A stretch of DNA of 64,000 nucleotides, taken from the NCBI GenBank assembly GCA_946480015.1, contig CAMLIL010000014.1:1-64000 (forward strand). The letters run 5' to 3'. Source of the DNA: an uncultured Oxalobacteraceae bacterium (GTDB taxonomy: Bacteria; Pseudomonadota; Gammaproteobacteria; Burkholderiales; Burkholderiaceae). This document shows, piece by piece, positions 54,730 to 63,925 of the stretch. Under the pieces are notes generated by a model. The model was not told the DNA's origin. It saw only the letters and a list, made by a program, of their open reading frames with translations, and made no database searches. A program made the position numbers and the translations under genes. Each line of letters starts with the position of its first letter. Position 1 is the stretch's first letter.

Positions 54730-55155
54730 ATGAAACGACGCAAACAGTTGAACGGCAGCGCGGCCGAGGTCGAGACCGCCTTCTACGATGCCCTCAACCG
54801 GGGCGATATCGATACCCTAATGCAATTGTGGGCCGATGACGAAGAAATTGTCTGCGTTCACCCAGGCGGCCCGCGCCTGCATGGCCACGCCGCCATCCAG
54901 GCGTCGTGGGAAGCCATTTTCGAGCGGGGCGGCTTGCAAATCCGCCCGTCGCAACTGCATGAAACACATAATCTGATGAGTTCCGTGCATTCGGTCATTG
55001 AAGGCGTCACCTCCAGCGGTCCCGAACCGGCCCACTTGCTGGCCACCAATGTGTACATCAAGACCCCGCAAGGCTGGCGCATCGTGCTGCGGCACGTGTC
55101 GGTGGCGCCGGGGCCGGTACCGGTCAATCCGCTCGCCATGGCCAGCCTGCACTAA
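54730..55155 (+). CDS. SnoaL/NTF2-like protein
   Basis: A protein of 141 residues with the NTF2-like cone fold pattern: AAEVETAFYDALNRGDIDTLMQLWADDEEIVCVHPGG, then IQASWEAIF, ending in WRIVLRHVS. Ketosteroid-isomerase-like proteins of this group have varied roles and no specific one can be given. GGAGG precedes the ATG at 54730. Confidence 0.83.
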   Translation: MKRRKQLNGSAAEVETAFYDALNRGDIDTLMQLWADDEEIVCVHPGGPRLHGHAAIQASWEAIFERGGLQIRPSQLHETHNLMSSVHSVIEGVTSSGPEPAHLLATNVYIKTPQGWRIVLRHVSVAPGPVPVNPLAMASLH

Positions 55156-55167
55156 TTGCCGGCCCCA

Positions 55168-56139
55168 ATGCACCATCGCGCGCCCGCGTGGCTGCCCGGC
55201 GGGCATCTGCAAACCATTTATCCGGCCGTGTGCCTGGCCAAGCCGGCGCTGGCCTACCGGCGTGAGCGCTGGAATGCGCCGGACGGCGACTTTATCGACA
55301 TCGACTTTGTCGACGGCCAGCCCGGTCAGCCGCTGGTGGTGCTGTTTCACGGCCTGGAAGGCTCGTCCGGCAGCCACTATGCGCGCGCCCTGATGGCCGC
55401 ACTGCGCGCGCGCGGCTGGTCCGGCGCCATTCCGCATTTCCGCGGCTGCTCCGGCCAGGCCAATCTGGCGCCGCGCTTTTACCATTCCGGCGATGCCGCC
55501 GAAGTCGACTGGATTTTGCGCCGCCTGCGTGCGCGCGCGCCCGGCAGGCTGTACGCGGCCGGGGTATCGCTGGGCGGCAACGCGCTGTTGCGCTGGCTGG
55601 GCGAATTTCAACATCAGGCCGAGCTGGTCGATGCGGCCTGCGCGGTATCGGCGCCGCTCGATCTGGCGGCCGGGGGCGCGGCGCTGTCGTCCGGGTTCAA
55701 CATGCTCTACACCCGCATGTTCCTGCGCACGCTCAAGCCCAAATGTGTCGCCAAGCTGCGCCAGTTTCCCGGCCTGTTCGACCTGGACGCCCTGCACCGG
55801 GCGCGCGACCTGTACGCCTTCGACAACGTGGTCACCGCGCCGCTGCACGGCTACCGCGACACCGATGATTACTGGCACCGCGCCAGCGCCCGCCATGTGC
55901 TGGGCGACATCACCGTCCCCACCCTGGTATTGAACGCGCGTAACGATCCCTTCCTGCCGGGCCGCCACCTGCCGTCCACCGCCTCATCGAGCGTGCTGCT
56001 CGACTACCCGGCCGAAGGCGGCCACGTCGGCTTTGTGGCCGGCGCGTTCCCCGGCAGCCTGGCCTGGCTGCCCGAGAAAATCCTGCATTTTCTCAGCGGC
56101 AGGCGCGCGCCCGCTGCGCCAGACTTGTGCGAAGCTTGA
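55168..56139 (+). CDS. YheT family alpha/beta hydrolase
   Basis: A protein of 323 residues: LPGGHLQTIYP at the start, VLFHGLEGSSGSHY, the nucleophile Ser in GVSLGGNALLRWLG, NARNDPFLP and the catalytic His in GGHVGFV. The YheT group has esterase activity with unknown natural substrates. An in-frame TTG at 55156 is rejected in favour of the ATG at 55168. Confidence 0.87.
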   Translation: MHHRAPAWLPGGHLQTIYPAVCLAKPALAYRRERWNAPDGDFIDIDFVDGQPGQPLVVLFHGLEGSSGSHYARALMAALRARGWSGAIPHFRGCSGQANLAPRFYHSGDAAEVDWILRRLRARAPGRLYAAGVSLGGNALLRWLGEFQHQAELVDAACAVSAPLDLAAGGAALSSGFNMLYTRMFLRTLKPKCVAKLRQFPGLFDLDALHRARDLYAFDNVVTAPLHGYRDTDDYWHRASARHVLGDITVPTLVLNARNDPFLPGRHLPSTASSSVLLDYPAEGGHVGFVAGAFPGSLAWLPEKILHFLSGRRAPAAPDLCEA

Positions 56140-56143
56140 CTCC

Positions 56144-56734
56144 ATGGATGACATCGTAAAACAGGCGATGGCCAAATGGCCGAACGTGCCGCACTGCTAT
56201 GGCTGGCTGGCACTGGACGCACGCGGCAACTGGCGCATGCGCGACGAGCGCGCCCAGCAGCTGCAACTGGCCGGGGACAAACTGAGCCAGCCGGCCCTGG
56301 TCGGCTTCATCAACCGCAACTACGCCGCCGACGAGCGCGGCTGCTGGTTTTTCCAGAACGGGCCGCAACGCGTTTATCTGGATCTGGAAGCCGCTCCCTT
56401 CATTGCGCGTACCGATCCGGTGCTGGGGCTGGTGCTGCACACGGGCCAGGCGCTGGCACGGCTGAACGCGGCGTGGCTGAGTGAACATGGCGAACTGCTG
56501 GTGCAGGCCGATGGCAAGATAGCCCAGGTCGATGACCGCGACGTGGCGCAACTGATGGGCGCGCTGCGCCTGAACGGGGCCACTGCATCCGACGAACAAT
56601 TGATGGCATGGCTGGACGGTGCTGACGGCCGGCTGAGCCTGCACTACCGCGACGCCGATGTCCCGGTCGAGCGTATCGCCAGCGCCGGCGTCGCTCAGCG
56701 TTTCGGCTTCGTACGCACGCCCTCGCCCGCCTAG
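56144..56734 (+). CDS. conserved hypothetical protein, 196 residues
   Basis: A soluble protein with no motif I can name; the beginning (MDDIVKQAMAKWPNVPHCYGWLALDARGNWRMRD) recalls a conserved betaproteobacterial family of unknown function. It starts four bases after the hydrolase gene. Its stop and that of the convergent protease gene lie in the shared palindrome CTAG (56731-56734). Confidence 0.75.
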   Translation: MDDIVKQAMAKWPNVPHCYGWLALDARGNWRMRDERAQQLQLAGDKLSQPALVGFINRNYAADERGCWFFQNGPQRVYLDLEAAPFIARTDPVLGLVLHTGQALARLNAAWLSEHGELLVQADGKIAQVDDRDVAQLMGALRLNGATASDEQLMAWLDGADGRLSLHYRDADVPVERIASAGVAQRFGFVRTPSPA

Positions 56735-58323
56735 TTCCTCTTCGATTCCTTCAAGTCTTCGCGGTGGCGGGCCTGCAACTCGCGTTCGCGCGCATCGATG
56801 ACGGCCATATCGTAAAACGAAGCATCGCCAGCCTTGCGGGCGATATCGAGCTGGTCGATGGCCGCCGGCAAACTGCCGCCCAGCGCATACGACTCGGCCA
56901 GCGCGATGTGCTGCAAGGCTTTCTTGCCCTGCGCCGCATAGGTTTTCGCCAGCAGGTCATGCAATTTCGGTTCGCTGCGGTACTGCTGCGCCTGGTCGCG
57001 CAGATAGCGCGCCGCCTCGTCATACTTGGCGTTGGCAATCATCGCATCGGCGTACTGGCGCGCAATGCCGCGCGAAAACGGGAACTTATCATGCGCATCG
57101 CGCGCTTCGGCCAGCGCCTGCTGCACCACCGACGCCGGCTGGCCCGGCGCCAGCTTGATTTCCAGCGACAGGCTGGCGAACATGCCGGCGCCATCGGAGG
57201 CCGCCTGGCCGGTGGAAAACACCGCGCCGTGGGTCGGCTTCATGGTCGAGCGCGCCTTGTCCAGCCACGCCTGGGCAGCCGCCAGATCGCCTTTTTTCAG
57301 GGCCAGGTAAGACAGGCCATATTGCGCGCCGGCCTGCTGCTGGCGGCTTTGCTGGGTCAGCTGCGATTCAAGTGCCTGGCGCGCTTCATTGCGTCCCTGC
57401 GTGCTCTCGTCCTGCAACACGCGCACCCGCGCGCGCACCAGATGAAATTCCAGGCCATCGATGCGCTGGCGGTAAGGCATTTCGCGGATGCGCGCCTGAA
57501 TGTCGGCAATGCGCTCGGTGGTGAGCGGATGGCTTTGCAGCCAGGGCGGCACCACGTCGGAATAATTGCGGCTGGCCGACTGCAGGCGCCCGAAAAAGGC
57601 CACCATGCCCGAGGTATCGTAGCCGCCCGCGCCCATGATCTGGAAACCGACCCGGTCGGCCTCGCGCTCGGCGTCGCGGCTGAAATTGAGCTGGCGCTGG
57701 ATGGCCAGGCCCTGGCCGCCCATCATCACGCCCATGGCCGCGTCGCCGCTGGAGCGCGAGGCCAGCGCCGCCAGCACCATGGCCGCCAGCGGAATGAGCA
57801 CATCCTGCTTTTGCTGGCCGATCATGCGGGCGATGTGACGCTGGGTGACGTGGCCGATCTCGTGCGACAGTACCGAGGCCAGTTCGGACTCGGTCTGGGC
57901 CGCCAGCAGCAGCGCCGAATGGACCGCGATAAAGCCGCCCGGCAAGGCGAATGCATTGAGCATGGGATCGCGCACGGCGAAAAAGAAATAGTCGGCATTG
58001 GTCTCGCCGCGCGCGCCCGGCGCGGCCGCCACCAGGGCGCTGCCGAAATTGTTCAGGTATTCGAGGATGGGATCGTCATCGAGGTAATCGACGTTGCGGC
58101 GCAGATCGCGCATGATCTCCTCGCCCAGCTTGCGTTCCATCACCGGCGACAGGTCGCCGCGGGCGCTGTCGCCCAGGGTAGGCAAGGCGGTATTGCTGGG
58201 CGCGCCATGACCGCTGCTGACAGGCAGCGCGCAGGCAAGGGCGGCGGCGGCCGCGCACACGGCGCTACGCAGGCGCGGGATCGAACGGGCGGGGAAAGAA
58301 GACGATTTCACGGGTGATATCAT
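56731..58323 (-). CDS. M48 family metalloprotease, BepA-like
   Basis: A protein of 530 residues: signal peptide (to about residue 41), M48 protease domain with [11 protein letters not shown] and the third ligand in AEREADRVG, then TPR-like helical repeats in the C-terminal half. BepA is a periplasmic protease and chaperone that helps assemble the outer membrane (LptD). A divergent promoter region with moaC lies upstream. Confidence 0.88.
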   Translation of the reverse strand: MISPVKSSSFPARSIPRLRSAVCAAAAALACALPVSSGHGAPSNTALPTLGDSARGDLSPVMERKLGEEIMRDLRRNVDYLDDDPILEYLNNFGSALVAAAPGARGETNADYFFFAVRDPMLNAFALPGGFIAVHSALLLAAQTESELASVLSHEIGHVTQRHIARMIGQQKQDVLIPLAAMVLAALASRSSGDAAMGVMMGGQGLAIQRQLNFSRDAEREADRVGFQIMGAGGYDTSGMVAFFGRLQSASRNYSDVVPPWLQSHPLTTERIADIQARIREMPYRQRIDGLEFHLVRARVRVLQDESTQGRNEARQALESQLTQQSRQQQAGAQYGLSYLALKKGDLAAAQAWLDKARSTMKPTHGAVFSTGQAASDGAGMFASLSLEIKLAPGQPASVVQQALAEARDAHDKFPFSRGIARQYADAMIANAKYDEAARYLRDQAQQYRSEPKLHDLLAKTYAAQGKKALQHIALAESYALGGSLPAAIDQLDIARKAGDASFYDMAVIDARERELQARHREDLKESKRN

Positions 58324-58394
58324 ACCTCCATCCGCGCGCTTGTCCCATCCGCGGGATGGGACGATACACTTTGTTACCCCTACCAGGCATACCC

Positions 58395-58895
58395 ATGAGC
58401 ACCGATTCCCAATTTACCCACTTCGACGCCGCCGGCCAGGCCCACATGGTTGACGTTGGCGCCAAGCACGAGACCCATCGCCTGGCGGTGGCCGCCGGCA
58501 CCATCCGCATGCGCCCGGAAACCCTGGCGCTGGTCGCCGCCGGCAATGCCAAGAAAGGCGACGTGCTCGGAATTGCGCGTATCGCCGCCATCATGGGCGC
58601 CAAGCGCACCAGCGACCTGATCCCGCTATGCCATCCGCTGGCGCTGACCAAGGTGGGTGTGGAATTCGAGATCGATGCGGCGGCCAACAGCGTGCATTGC
58701 CGCGCTCAGGTGGAAACGGTAGGCAGGACCGGTGTGGAAATGGAGGCGCTCACGGCAGTGCAAGTGGGCCTGCTGACGATTTACGATATGTGCAAGGCGG
58801 TCGACCGGGGGATGGTCATGAGTAATGTGCGCGTGCTGGAAAAGCATGGCGGCAAGTCGGGCGACTGGAGTGCCGCGCAAGACCTGACCGACTGA
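58395..58895 (+). CDS. moaC: cyclic pyranopterin monophosphate synthase
   Basis: A protein of 166 residues: [63 protein letters not shown] and the end YDMCKAVDR with catalytic Lys/Asp. It makes cPMP in molybdenum cofactor synthesis. The ATG at 58395 is preferred to one at 58314, which would extend into the bepA promoter region. Confidence 0.95.
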   Translation: MSTDSQFTHFDAAGQAHMVDVGAKHETHRLAVAAGTIRMRPETLALVAAGNAKKGDVLGIARIAAIMGAKRTSDLIPLCHPLALTKVGVEFEIDAAANSVHCRAQVETVGRTGVEMEALTAVQVGLLTIYDMCKAVDRGMVMSNVRVLEKHGGKSGDWSAAQDLTD

Positions 58896-58907
58896 TCATT
58901 TTGGACG

Positions 58908-58934
58908 AAAAAAAACCGGACCGAAGTCCGGTTT
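58908..58934 (-). terminator. terminator of pilin gene 1
   Basis: AAACCGGAC/GTCCGGTTT stem with loop CGAA; eight A on the plus strand give the T-run for leftward transcription. An almost identical terminator follows pilin gene 2 (59785-59815). Confidence 0.85.
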
Positions 58935-58956
58935 CTTTATGCTGCCGAGCTATATA

Positions 58957-59403
58957 TTACACGCCTGGGCAAGCCGCATTGCTGTGCTTGGCTTCTGCAG
59001 TCGTGGCGCAGGACCAGGAGCCGGCGACACCGTCGCGGGTCCAGGTAACCGTTTTGCCGGCAACACTCGACGGGCCGCCGATGATGGTGCACACCAGGGT
59101 GGTGGCACCAGCGACCGCAGCAGTCGAGGTCACGGTGCAGTTCGACGATGGCGTCTTCAGTTTCGACGAGGTCAGCACCACGGCGGCGGTGGCATCAGGG
59201 GTCAGGACGATGTCCGTGTCCACGCCGGTTTTGCCGCCAGCGATTTCGCCCACGGCCGCGCCGACCTTGGCTTTGGCAACATAGTCCTGATAAGCCGGAA
59301 TAGCCACGGCAGCCAGAATGCCGATGATTGCAACGACGATCATCAGTTCGATCAGGGTGAAGCCGCGTTGTGCTTGGTTCTTAATCATTTTCATCGATTT
59401 CAT
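58957..59403 (-). CDS. pilA: type IV pilin, copy 1
   Basis: A protein of 148 residues. A 14-residue leader ([14 protein letters not shown]) is cut before Phe, and FTLIE has the conserved Glu5, followed by the hydrophobic helix and AYQDYV. The head has four Cys, of which [16 protein letters not shown] closes the C-terminal disulfide loop. Nearly identical to copy 2; the visible differences are near the end (VAGSWSC against [12 protein letters not shown] against AAAKH). GGAGA precedes the ATG. A sigma-54 promoter lies 60 bases upstream. Confidence 0.92.
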   Translation of the reverse strand: MKSMKMIKNQAQRGFTLIELMIVVAIIGILAAVAIPAYQDYVAKAKVGAAVGEIAGGKTGVDTDIVLTPDATAAVVLTSSKLKTPSSNCTVTSTAAVAGATTLVCTIIGGPSSVAGKTVTWTRDGVAGSWSCATTAEAKHSNAACPGV

Positions 59404-59461
59404 GGTGATTCTCCGGTAGAGGTAGGTTGTACGGTGAAGCGTTGGGCTGCCCTTTCCTATC

Positions 59462-59478
59462 AGCAAACGCCGTGCCAG
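59462..59478 (-). promoter_or_regulatory. sigma-54 promoter of pilin gene 1
   Basis: On the minus strand TGGCACGGCGTTTGCT fits the consensus TGGCAC-N5-TTGCW exactly. It lies 60 bases before the start codon. PilS/PilR and RpoN are the known regulators of pilA. Confidence 0.85.
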
Positions 59479-59784
59479 GTGTCTTTGGGCCTTTTTCATG
59501 ATCCAACTGTCAAAATTAATGCCAAATTCTGTCAATTCGCTGCATCGGATGTGACAAAATTTGTTTGCGTTGCCAAATTTTGTCGCCCCCAAGGGCTGAA
59601 TCTGGGCTTGGACTCCGGCCGCCGCTGCGGCCGGACGCAGGGGCGGCGCCATTAAGAAGCAGCGCAGGAGTTTCCGCCCATTTACCCTTGGCCTTGATCG
59701 CCTCAGGGGCGTACCTGCCAGTGCAATTGAACGTCGTGGAACCGGATGGCCAGCGGAATCTTCCACGCTCGCCGGCGACATGGC
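59479..59784. other. upstream region of pilin 1: TGTC/GACA activator-like sites
   Basis: No convincing gene. The part next to the promoter (59516-59585) has several TGTC or GACA boxes, including CCAAATTCTGTC, which is also upstream of copy 2. PilR of Pseudomonas binds TGTC-type repeats upstream of pilA. The rest (59590-59784) is GC-rich with an inverted repeat GGCCG...CGGCC; a 100-codon open frame there resembles nothing known. Confidence 0.5.
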
Positions 59785-59815
59785 AAAAAAAAACCGGACC
59801 GAAGTCCGGTTTTTT
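59785..59815 (-). terminator. terminator of pilin gene 2
   Basis: Same AAACCGGAC/GTCCGGTTT hairpin as at 58908, with A-runs and T-runs on both sides; the copy is part of the duplicated unit. Confidence 0.88.
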
Positions 59816-59834
59816 CATGCTGCCGAGCTAAACA

Positions 59835-60281
59835 TTACACGCCTGGGCAAGCTGCATTGCTGTGTTTGGCGGCAGCGGTCGTCGCGCAAGCCCAGGAGCC
59901 GCTGACACCGTCGCGGGTCCAGGTAACCGTTTTGCCGGCAACACTCGACGGGCCGCCGATGATGGTGCACACCAGGGTGGTGGCACCAGCGACCGCAGCA
60001 GTCGAGGTCACGGTGCAGTTCGACGATGGCGTCTTCAGTTTCGACGAGGTCAGCACCACGGCGGCGGTGGCATCAGGGGTCAGGACGATGTCCGTGTCCA
60101 CGCCGGTTTTGCCGCCAGCGATTTCGCCCACAGCCGCGCCGACCTTGGCTTTGGCAACATAATCCTGGTAGGCCGGGATGGCCACGGCAGCCAGAATGCC
60201 GATGATCGCAACGACGATCATCAGTTCGATCAGGGTGAAGCCGCGCTGTGCTTGGTTCTTTATCATTTTCATCGATTTCAT
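59835..60281 (-). CDS. pilA: type IV pilin, copy 2
   Basis: A protein of 148 residues with the same leader, FTLIE segment and four-Cys head as copy 1. Nucleotide identity is very high from the terminator to the ribosome binding site, so the two genes come from a recent tandem duplication. The ATG at 60281 is chosen because GGAGA is six bases before it; an ATG at 60287 touches the binding site. It has its own sigma-54 promoter, also 60 bases upstream. Confidence 0.92.
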   Translation of the reverse strand: MKSMKMIKNQAQRGFTLIELMIVVAIIGILAAVAIPAYQDYVAKAKVGAAVGEIAGGKTGVDTDIVLTPDATAAVVLTSSKLKTPSSNCTVTSTAAVAGATTLVCTIIGGPSSVAGKTVTWTRDGVSGSWACATTAAAKHSNAACPGV

Positions 60282-60340
60282 GTTCATTCTCCAGTGGGGG
60301 GTAATTGTCCGGTGCGGCTTAAGTGTCACGCTTTCCTATA

Positions 60341-60357
60341 GGCAATTGGCGTGCCAC
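60341..60357 (-). promoter_or_regulatory. sigma-54 promoter of pilin gene 2
   Basis: Minus strand TGGCACGCCAATTGCC, one mismatch to TGGCAC-N5-TTGCW, at the same distance from the start codon as for copy 1. TGTC/GACA boxes lie at 60412-60466. Confidence 0.78.
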
Positions 60358-60503
60358 ATCGTTTTTCGGCATTTTTGATATCTCGGCAACAAGAAAAGCG
60401 CCCGAGTGCGCCAAATTCTGTCCATACAGCGACAAAAATTGTCAGCTCTGACAAAAAATGTCGCCCGGCCTGGCCGCCGCTGCCTGCGGGATCAACAATG
60501 CAA

Positions 60504-60523
60504 AACGCCCCTTGCGGGGCGTT
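60504..60523 (-). terminator. terminator of pilin gene 3
   Basis: AACGCCCC/GGGGCGTT stem with loop TTGC, followed by four T on the minus strand. Confidence 0.7.
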
Positions 60524-60548
60524 GAAGGTGGTGCAGAGGAATCAGGCG

Positions 60549-60989
60549 TTAGACGCCGGTACACAAACTGACCGGGCCGACATATTTTTGCGGCGCGCTG
60601 GTGCTGCAGGACCATTGCGGATCGTCACCCACCGTGCGCGTCAAGGTCACGCTGCGCCCATTGATGTCGGCCGGGCCGCCGACGATCGTGCACACCATTG
60701 TGTTGGCTACCGTCAGCGAACCGGTCACCACGTTATTGCAATGGACCGTGGTGGCGCCCAGGCCAATACTGGTCAAGGTCGGTACCACGCCTTCGTTCAG
60801 GTTGACTTCCATCCCGGTTTTCACATGCGACAGTTCGGTGTAAGCGGCGCTCCATTTGCTCTTGCCGACGTAATCCTGGTAGGCCGGAATGGCCACGGCC
60901 GCCAGGATGCCGATGATGGCGACGACGATCATCAATTCGATCAATGTGAAACCGCCTTGGCGCGAGGGCTTGCTGAATGCATGGTTCAT
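60549..60989 (-). CDS. type IV pilin, copy 3 (divergent)
   Basis: A protein of 146 residues. Leader MNHAFSKPSRQGG, cut before FTLIE; the N-terminal helix equals that of copies 1 and 2, but the head domain differs strongly (YTELSHVKTGMEVNL, VHCNNVV, WSCSTSAPQKYVG, SLCTGV) while keeping Cys spacing. It may be an alternative major pilin or a minor one. GGAG precedes the ATG at 60989. Confidence 0.9.
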   Translation of the reverse strand: MNHAFSKPSRQGGFTLIELMIVVAIIGILAAVAIPAYQDYVGKSKWSAAYTELSHVKTGMEVNLNEGVVPTLTSIGLGATTVHCNNVVTGSLTVANTMVCTIVGGPADINGRSVTLTRTVGDDPQWSCSTSAPQKYVGPVSLCTGV

Positions 60990-61024
60990 CGCACTGCTCC
61001 TAATGATGTTGTATGCAATAGCTG

Positions 61025-61041
61025 AGCAAAACGCATGCCAC
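61025..61041 (-). promoter_or_regulatory. sigma-54 promoter of pilin gene 3
   Basis: Minus strand TGGCATGCGTTTTGCT, one mismatch (T for C) in the -24 element and a perfect -12, 36 bases before the start codon. Confidence 0.75.
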
Positions 61042-61093
61042 GTCGGCCCCGGCGGCCGTCGCTCTTTACTTTGTGACATCAATCGTTTTGCTG

Positions 61094-61660
61094 CTAAGCC
61101 GAAGCCAAGTGGAACACGATGCTGGTACTGGACAGGTCGATGCGGTCGCCATCGGCCAGCCGGCGCGGCGCGGCTGCCGCCGCGATGCCATTGACCATCG
61201 CTGGAAGATGCCCTTCGACATGGTGAATGAAGTAGTCGTTGCCGCGCCGGGTGATCGCCAGCACTTGCTGCCCCGGGCTCCCCAAGGTCGACACCACCTT
61301 GGTCAGCATCAGGCGCTTGCCGGCATTCGGTCCGCTGGTCACTTCAATGATGGCGTTCACGGGAGTGGCGGTGGAGTCGGCCACATAGTCGATCGTGAAT
61401 TTGGCAATGACGATACGGTCGCCATCCTCCAGCAGCCGGCGGGCAATGCGCTGGCCGTTGACGAAAGTGCCATTTTTGCTGTCCAGGTCTTCAAGGAAGA
61501 TCTCGCGCTGGTCACGATAGAACGCCGCATGCTGGCCGCTGACGGCCGCATGGGCGATCACGATGTCGTTGCCGGGATGGCGGCCCAGGCTGGTGCGCTG
61601 CCGGTCCAATTCGATCTCCTGCAGAACTTGCTGGTCACGGGTCACGATGATTTTCGCCAC
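61094..61660 (-). CDS. FHA domain protein
   Basis: A protein of 188 residues with an N-terminal FHA domain: TSLGRHPGNDIVI, VSGQHAAF, EDLDSKNGTFVNG. These are the phosphothreonine-binding residues. A second, weaker FHA-like repeat covers residues 100-185 (NAIIEVTSGPNAGKRLML...LADGDRIDL). Partner kinase unknown. The start codon is GTG at 61660. Confidence 0.85.
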   Translation of the reverse strand: MAKIIVTRDQQVLQEIELDRQRTSLGRHPGNDIVIAHAAVSGQHAAFYRDQREIFLEDLDSKNGTFVNGQRIARRLLEDGDRIVIAKFTIDYVADSTATPVNAIIEVTSGPNAGKRLMLTKVVSTLGSPGQQVLAITRRGNDYFIHHVEGHLPAMVNGIAAAAAPRRLADGDRIDLSSTSIVFHLASA

Positions 61661-61765
61661 GCTCGGCCTTTCTCGGCAAGGTTTGCCAACAACGACAACG
61701 GGGAGCGCATGGCTCCCCGTTTTTATCGGCCAGCCTGGTGCCGGCCTTGAACCATATGCGCTAGC

Positions 61766-62647
61766 TTACAGCATGGCTTTCAGCAGACGCGCCATTTCGG
61801 ACGGGTTCTTGGTGGCCTTGATGCCGCAGGCTTCCATGATGTCCAGCTTGGCTTGTGCCGTGTCGGCGCCGCCCGAGATCAGCGCGCCGGCGTGGCCCAT
61901 GCGCTTGCCTGGAGGCGCGGTCACGCCAGCGATGAAGCACACCACTGGCTTCTTCATGTTTTCCTTGATCCAGTAAGCCGCGTTGGCTTCGTCGGGACCG
62001 CCGATTTCGCCGATCATGATGACCGCGTCGGTATCCGGATCGTCGTTGAACATCTTCATCACGTCGATGTGCTTCAGACCGTTGATCGGGTCGCCGCCGA
62101 TGCCCACTGCCGACGACTGGCCCAGACCCAGGGCGGTCAGCTGGCCGACCGCTTCATAGGTCAGGGTGCCCGAGCGCGATACCACGCCGATGCGGCCCTT
62201 GCGGTGGATGTGACCTGGCATGATGCCGATCTTGATTTCGTCCGGGGTGATCAGGCCTGGGCAGTTCGGGCCCAGCAGCAGGGTCTTGGAACCGGCCTTG
62301 GCCATGCGGTCCTTGAGCGCCATCATGTCGCGCACTGGAATGCCTTCGGTGATGCAGATCGCCAGGTCCATCTCGGCTTCGACGGCTTCCCAGATCGCGG
62401 CGGCAGCGCCTGCTGGCGGCACGTAGATCACCGACACGTTCGCGCCGGTTTCTTTTTTCGCTTCGGTGACGTTGGCGAAAATAGGAATGCCTTCGAAATC
62501 TTCACCGGCTTTCTTCGGGTTCACGCCGGCGACGAAGCATTCCTTGCCGTTCGCGTAGTCGCGGCACATGCGGGTGTGGAATTGACCGGTCTTGCCGGTA
62601 ATACCTTGGGTGACTACTTTGGTGTCTTTATTGATGAGAATCGACAT
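61766..62647 (-). CDS. sucD: succinyl-CoA synthetase, alpha subunit
   Basis: A protein of 293 residues: TKVVTQGITGKTGQFHT, GPNCPGLI, the phospho-His region GIGGDPINGLKHIDV and ICFIAG-like VVCFIAGVTAPPGKRMGHAGA. With SucC it interconverts succinyl-CoA and succinate with formation of ATP or GTP. It follows sucC by 15 bases. Confidence 0.97.
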   Translation of the reverse strand: MSILINKDTKVVTQGITGKTGQFHTRMCRDYANGKECFVAGVNPKKAGEDFEGIPIFANVTEAKKETGANVSVIYVPPAGAAAAIWEAVEAEMDLAICITEGIPVRDMMALKDRMAKAGSKTLLLGPNCPGLITPDEIKIGIMPGHIHRKGRIGVVSRSGTLTYEAVGQLTALGLGQSSAVGIGGDPINGLKHIDVMKMFNDDPDTDAVIMIGEIGGPDEANAAYWIKENMKKPVVCFIAGVTAPPGKRMGHAGALISGGADTAQAKLDIMEACGIKATKNPSEMARLLKAML

Positions 62648-62662
62648 GTTATTTCCTTCGAA

Positions 62663-63832
62663 TTAGGCTTTACCAGCAGCGGCGGCAACCACGGCCTTGG
62701 CTGCGTCTTCCATCGTATCGGCGGCGATGATCGGCAGGCCGGAATCGGCCAGCATTTTCTTGCCGATGTCTTCGTTGGTGCCCTTCATGCGCACCACCAG
62801 CGGTACGTTCAGGGAAACGGCCTTCGATGCGGTGATCACGCCTTCGGCGATCACGTCGCAGCGCATGATGCCGCCGAAGATGTTGACCAGGATGGCTTTC
62901 AGGCCTGGGTTCTTCAGCATGATCTTGAACGCTTCGGTCACTTTTTCAGCCGTTGCGCCGCCGCCCACGTCGAGGAAGTTGGCAGGCTCGCCGCCGAACA
63001 GCTTGATGGTGTCCATGGTGGCCATGGCCAGGCCGGCGCCGTTCACCAGGCAGCCGATGTTGCCGTCGAGCGAAATGTAAGCCAGATCGAATTTCGACGC
63101 TTCGATTTCGGCTGGATCTTCTTCGTCCAGGTCGCGGTAAGCGACGATTTCAGGCTGGCGATACAGCGCGTTGGAGTCGAAGTTGAACTTGGCGTCCAGT
63201 GCGATGACCTTGCCCGAACCGGTCAGGATCAGCGGGTTGATTTCGGCCAGCGAAGCGTCGGTTTCCCAGTAGGCTTTGTACAGGCCTTGCAGCTGCACGC
63301 GGGCGTCGGCCAGCGATGCGGCAGGCACGCCGATCTTGGTCGAGATCTCGTCGGCTTCGGCGTCGGTCAGGCCGACCGATGGATCGATCGCGATCTGGTG
63401 AATTTTTTCAGGGTTCGAATGTGCCACTTCTTCGATGTCCATGCCGCCTTCCGACGAGGCCATCAGGACCACGCGCTGGCTGACACGGTCGGTGACCATC
63501 GACACATACAGTTCCTTCTTGATGTCGGCGCCTTCTTCGATCAGCAGGCGATTGACTTTCTGGCCTTCCGGACCGGTCTGATGCGTGATCAGCTGCATGC
63601 CCAGGATTTGCGAGGCGTATTCTTTGACCTGCTCGAGCGACTTGGCTACTTTCACGCCGCCGCCTTTACCGCGGCCGCCTGCATGGATCTGTGCCTTGAC
63701 TACCCAGACTGGACCGCCCAGCGTTTCGGCCGCTTTGACAGCCTCTTCAACGGACAGGCACGGAATGCCGCGCGGTACCGTCACTCCGAATTTTCGGAGG
63801 ATCTCTTTGCCTTGATACTCATGGATTTTCAT
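62663..63832 (-). CDS. sucC: succinyl-CoA synthetase, beta subunit
   Basis: An ATP-grasp protein of 389 residues: [54 protein letters not shown] and [10 protein letters not shown]. It binds nucleotide and succinate. GGGAAG precedes the ATG. First gene of the sucCD operon; the leader upstream is AT-rich (63833-63925). Confidence 0.97.
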   Translation of the reverse strand: MKIHEYQGKEILRKFGVTVPRGIPCLSVEEAVKAAETLGGPVWVVKAQIHAGGRGKGGGVKVAKSLEQVKEYASQILGMQLITHQTGPEGQKVNRLLIEEGADIKKELYVSMVTDRVSQRVVLMASSEGGMDIEEVAHSNPEKIHQIAIDPSVGLTDAEADEISTKIGVPAASLADARVQLQGLYKAYWETDASLAEINPLILTGSGKVIALDAKFNFDSNALYRQPEIVAYRDLDEEDPAEIEASKFDLAYISLDGNIGCLVNGAGLAMATMDTIKLFGGEPANFLDVGGGATAEKVTEAFKIMLKNPGLKAILVNIFGGIMRCDVIAEGVITASKAVSLNVPLVVRMKGTNEDIGKKMLADSGLPIIAADTMEDAAKAVVAAAAGKA

Positions 63833-63925
63833 GCTGGCTTCCCTTCTTCTTACTAATATTTAATACGGTTGAAATTGCGGATGGGGGTAGTACGTGCTGC
63901 TAAAAGTAATATCGAAACCTTCCCG

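Noticed and set aside
59516..59818. 100-codon leftward frame between pilin genes 1 and 2
   Set aside because: It overlaps the activator-like sites of pilin 1 and the terminator of pilin 2, has no ribosome binding site and resembles no known protein.
58957..60989. Shufflon-like or invertible pilin locus
   Set aside because: All three pilin genes have the same orientation, complete starts and separate promoters. No inverted recombination sites or recombinase gene are nearby.
61697..61724. Terminator of sucD
   Set aside because: A good hairpin (AACGGGGAGC/GCTCCCCGTT) is present, but the T-run lies on the plus-strand side. In the leftward direction no T-run follows, so its role for sucD is unclear.
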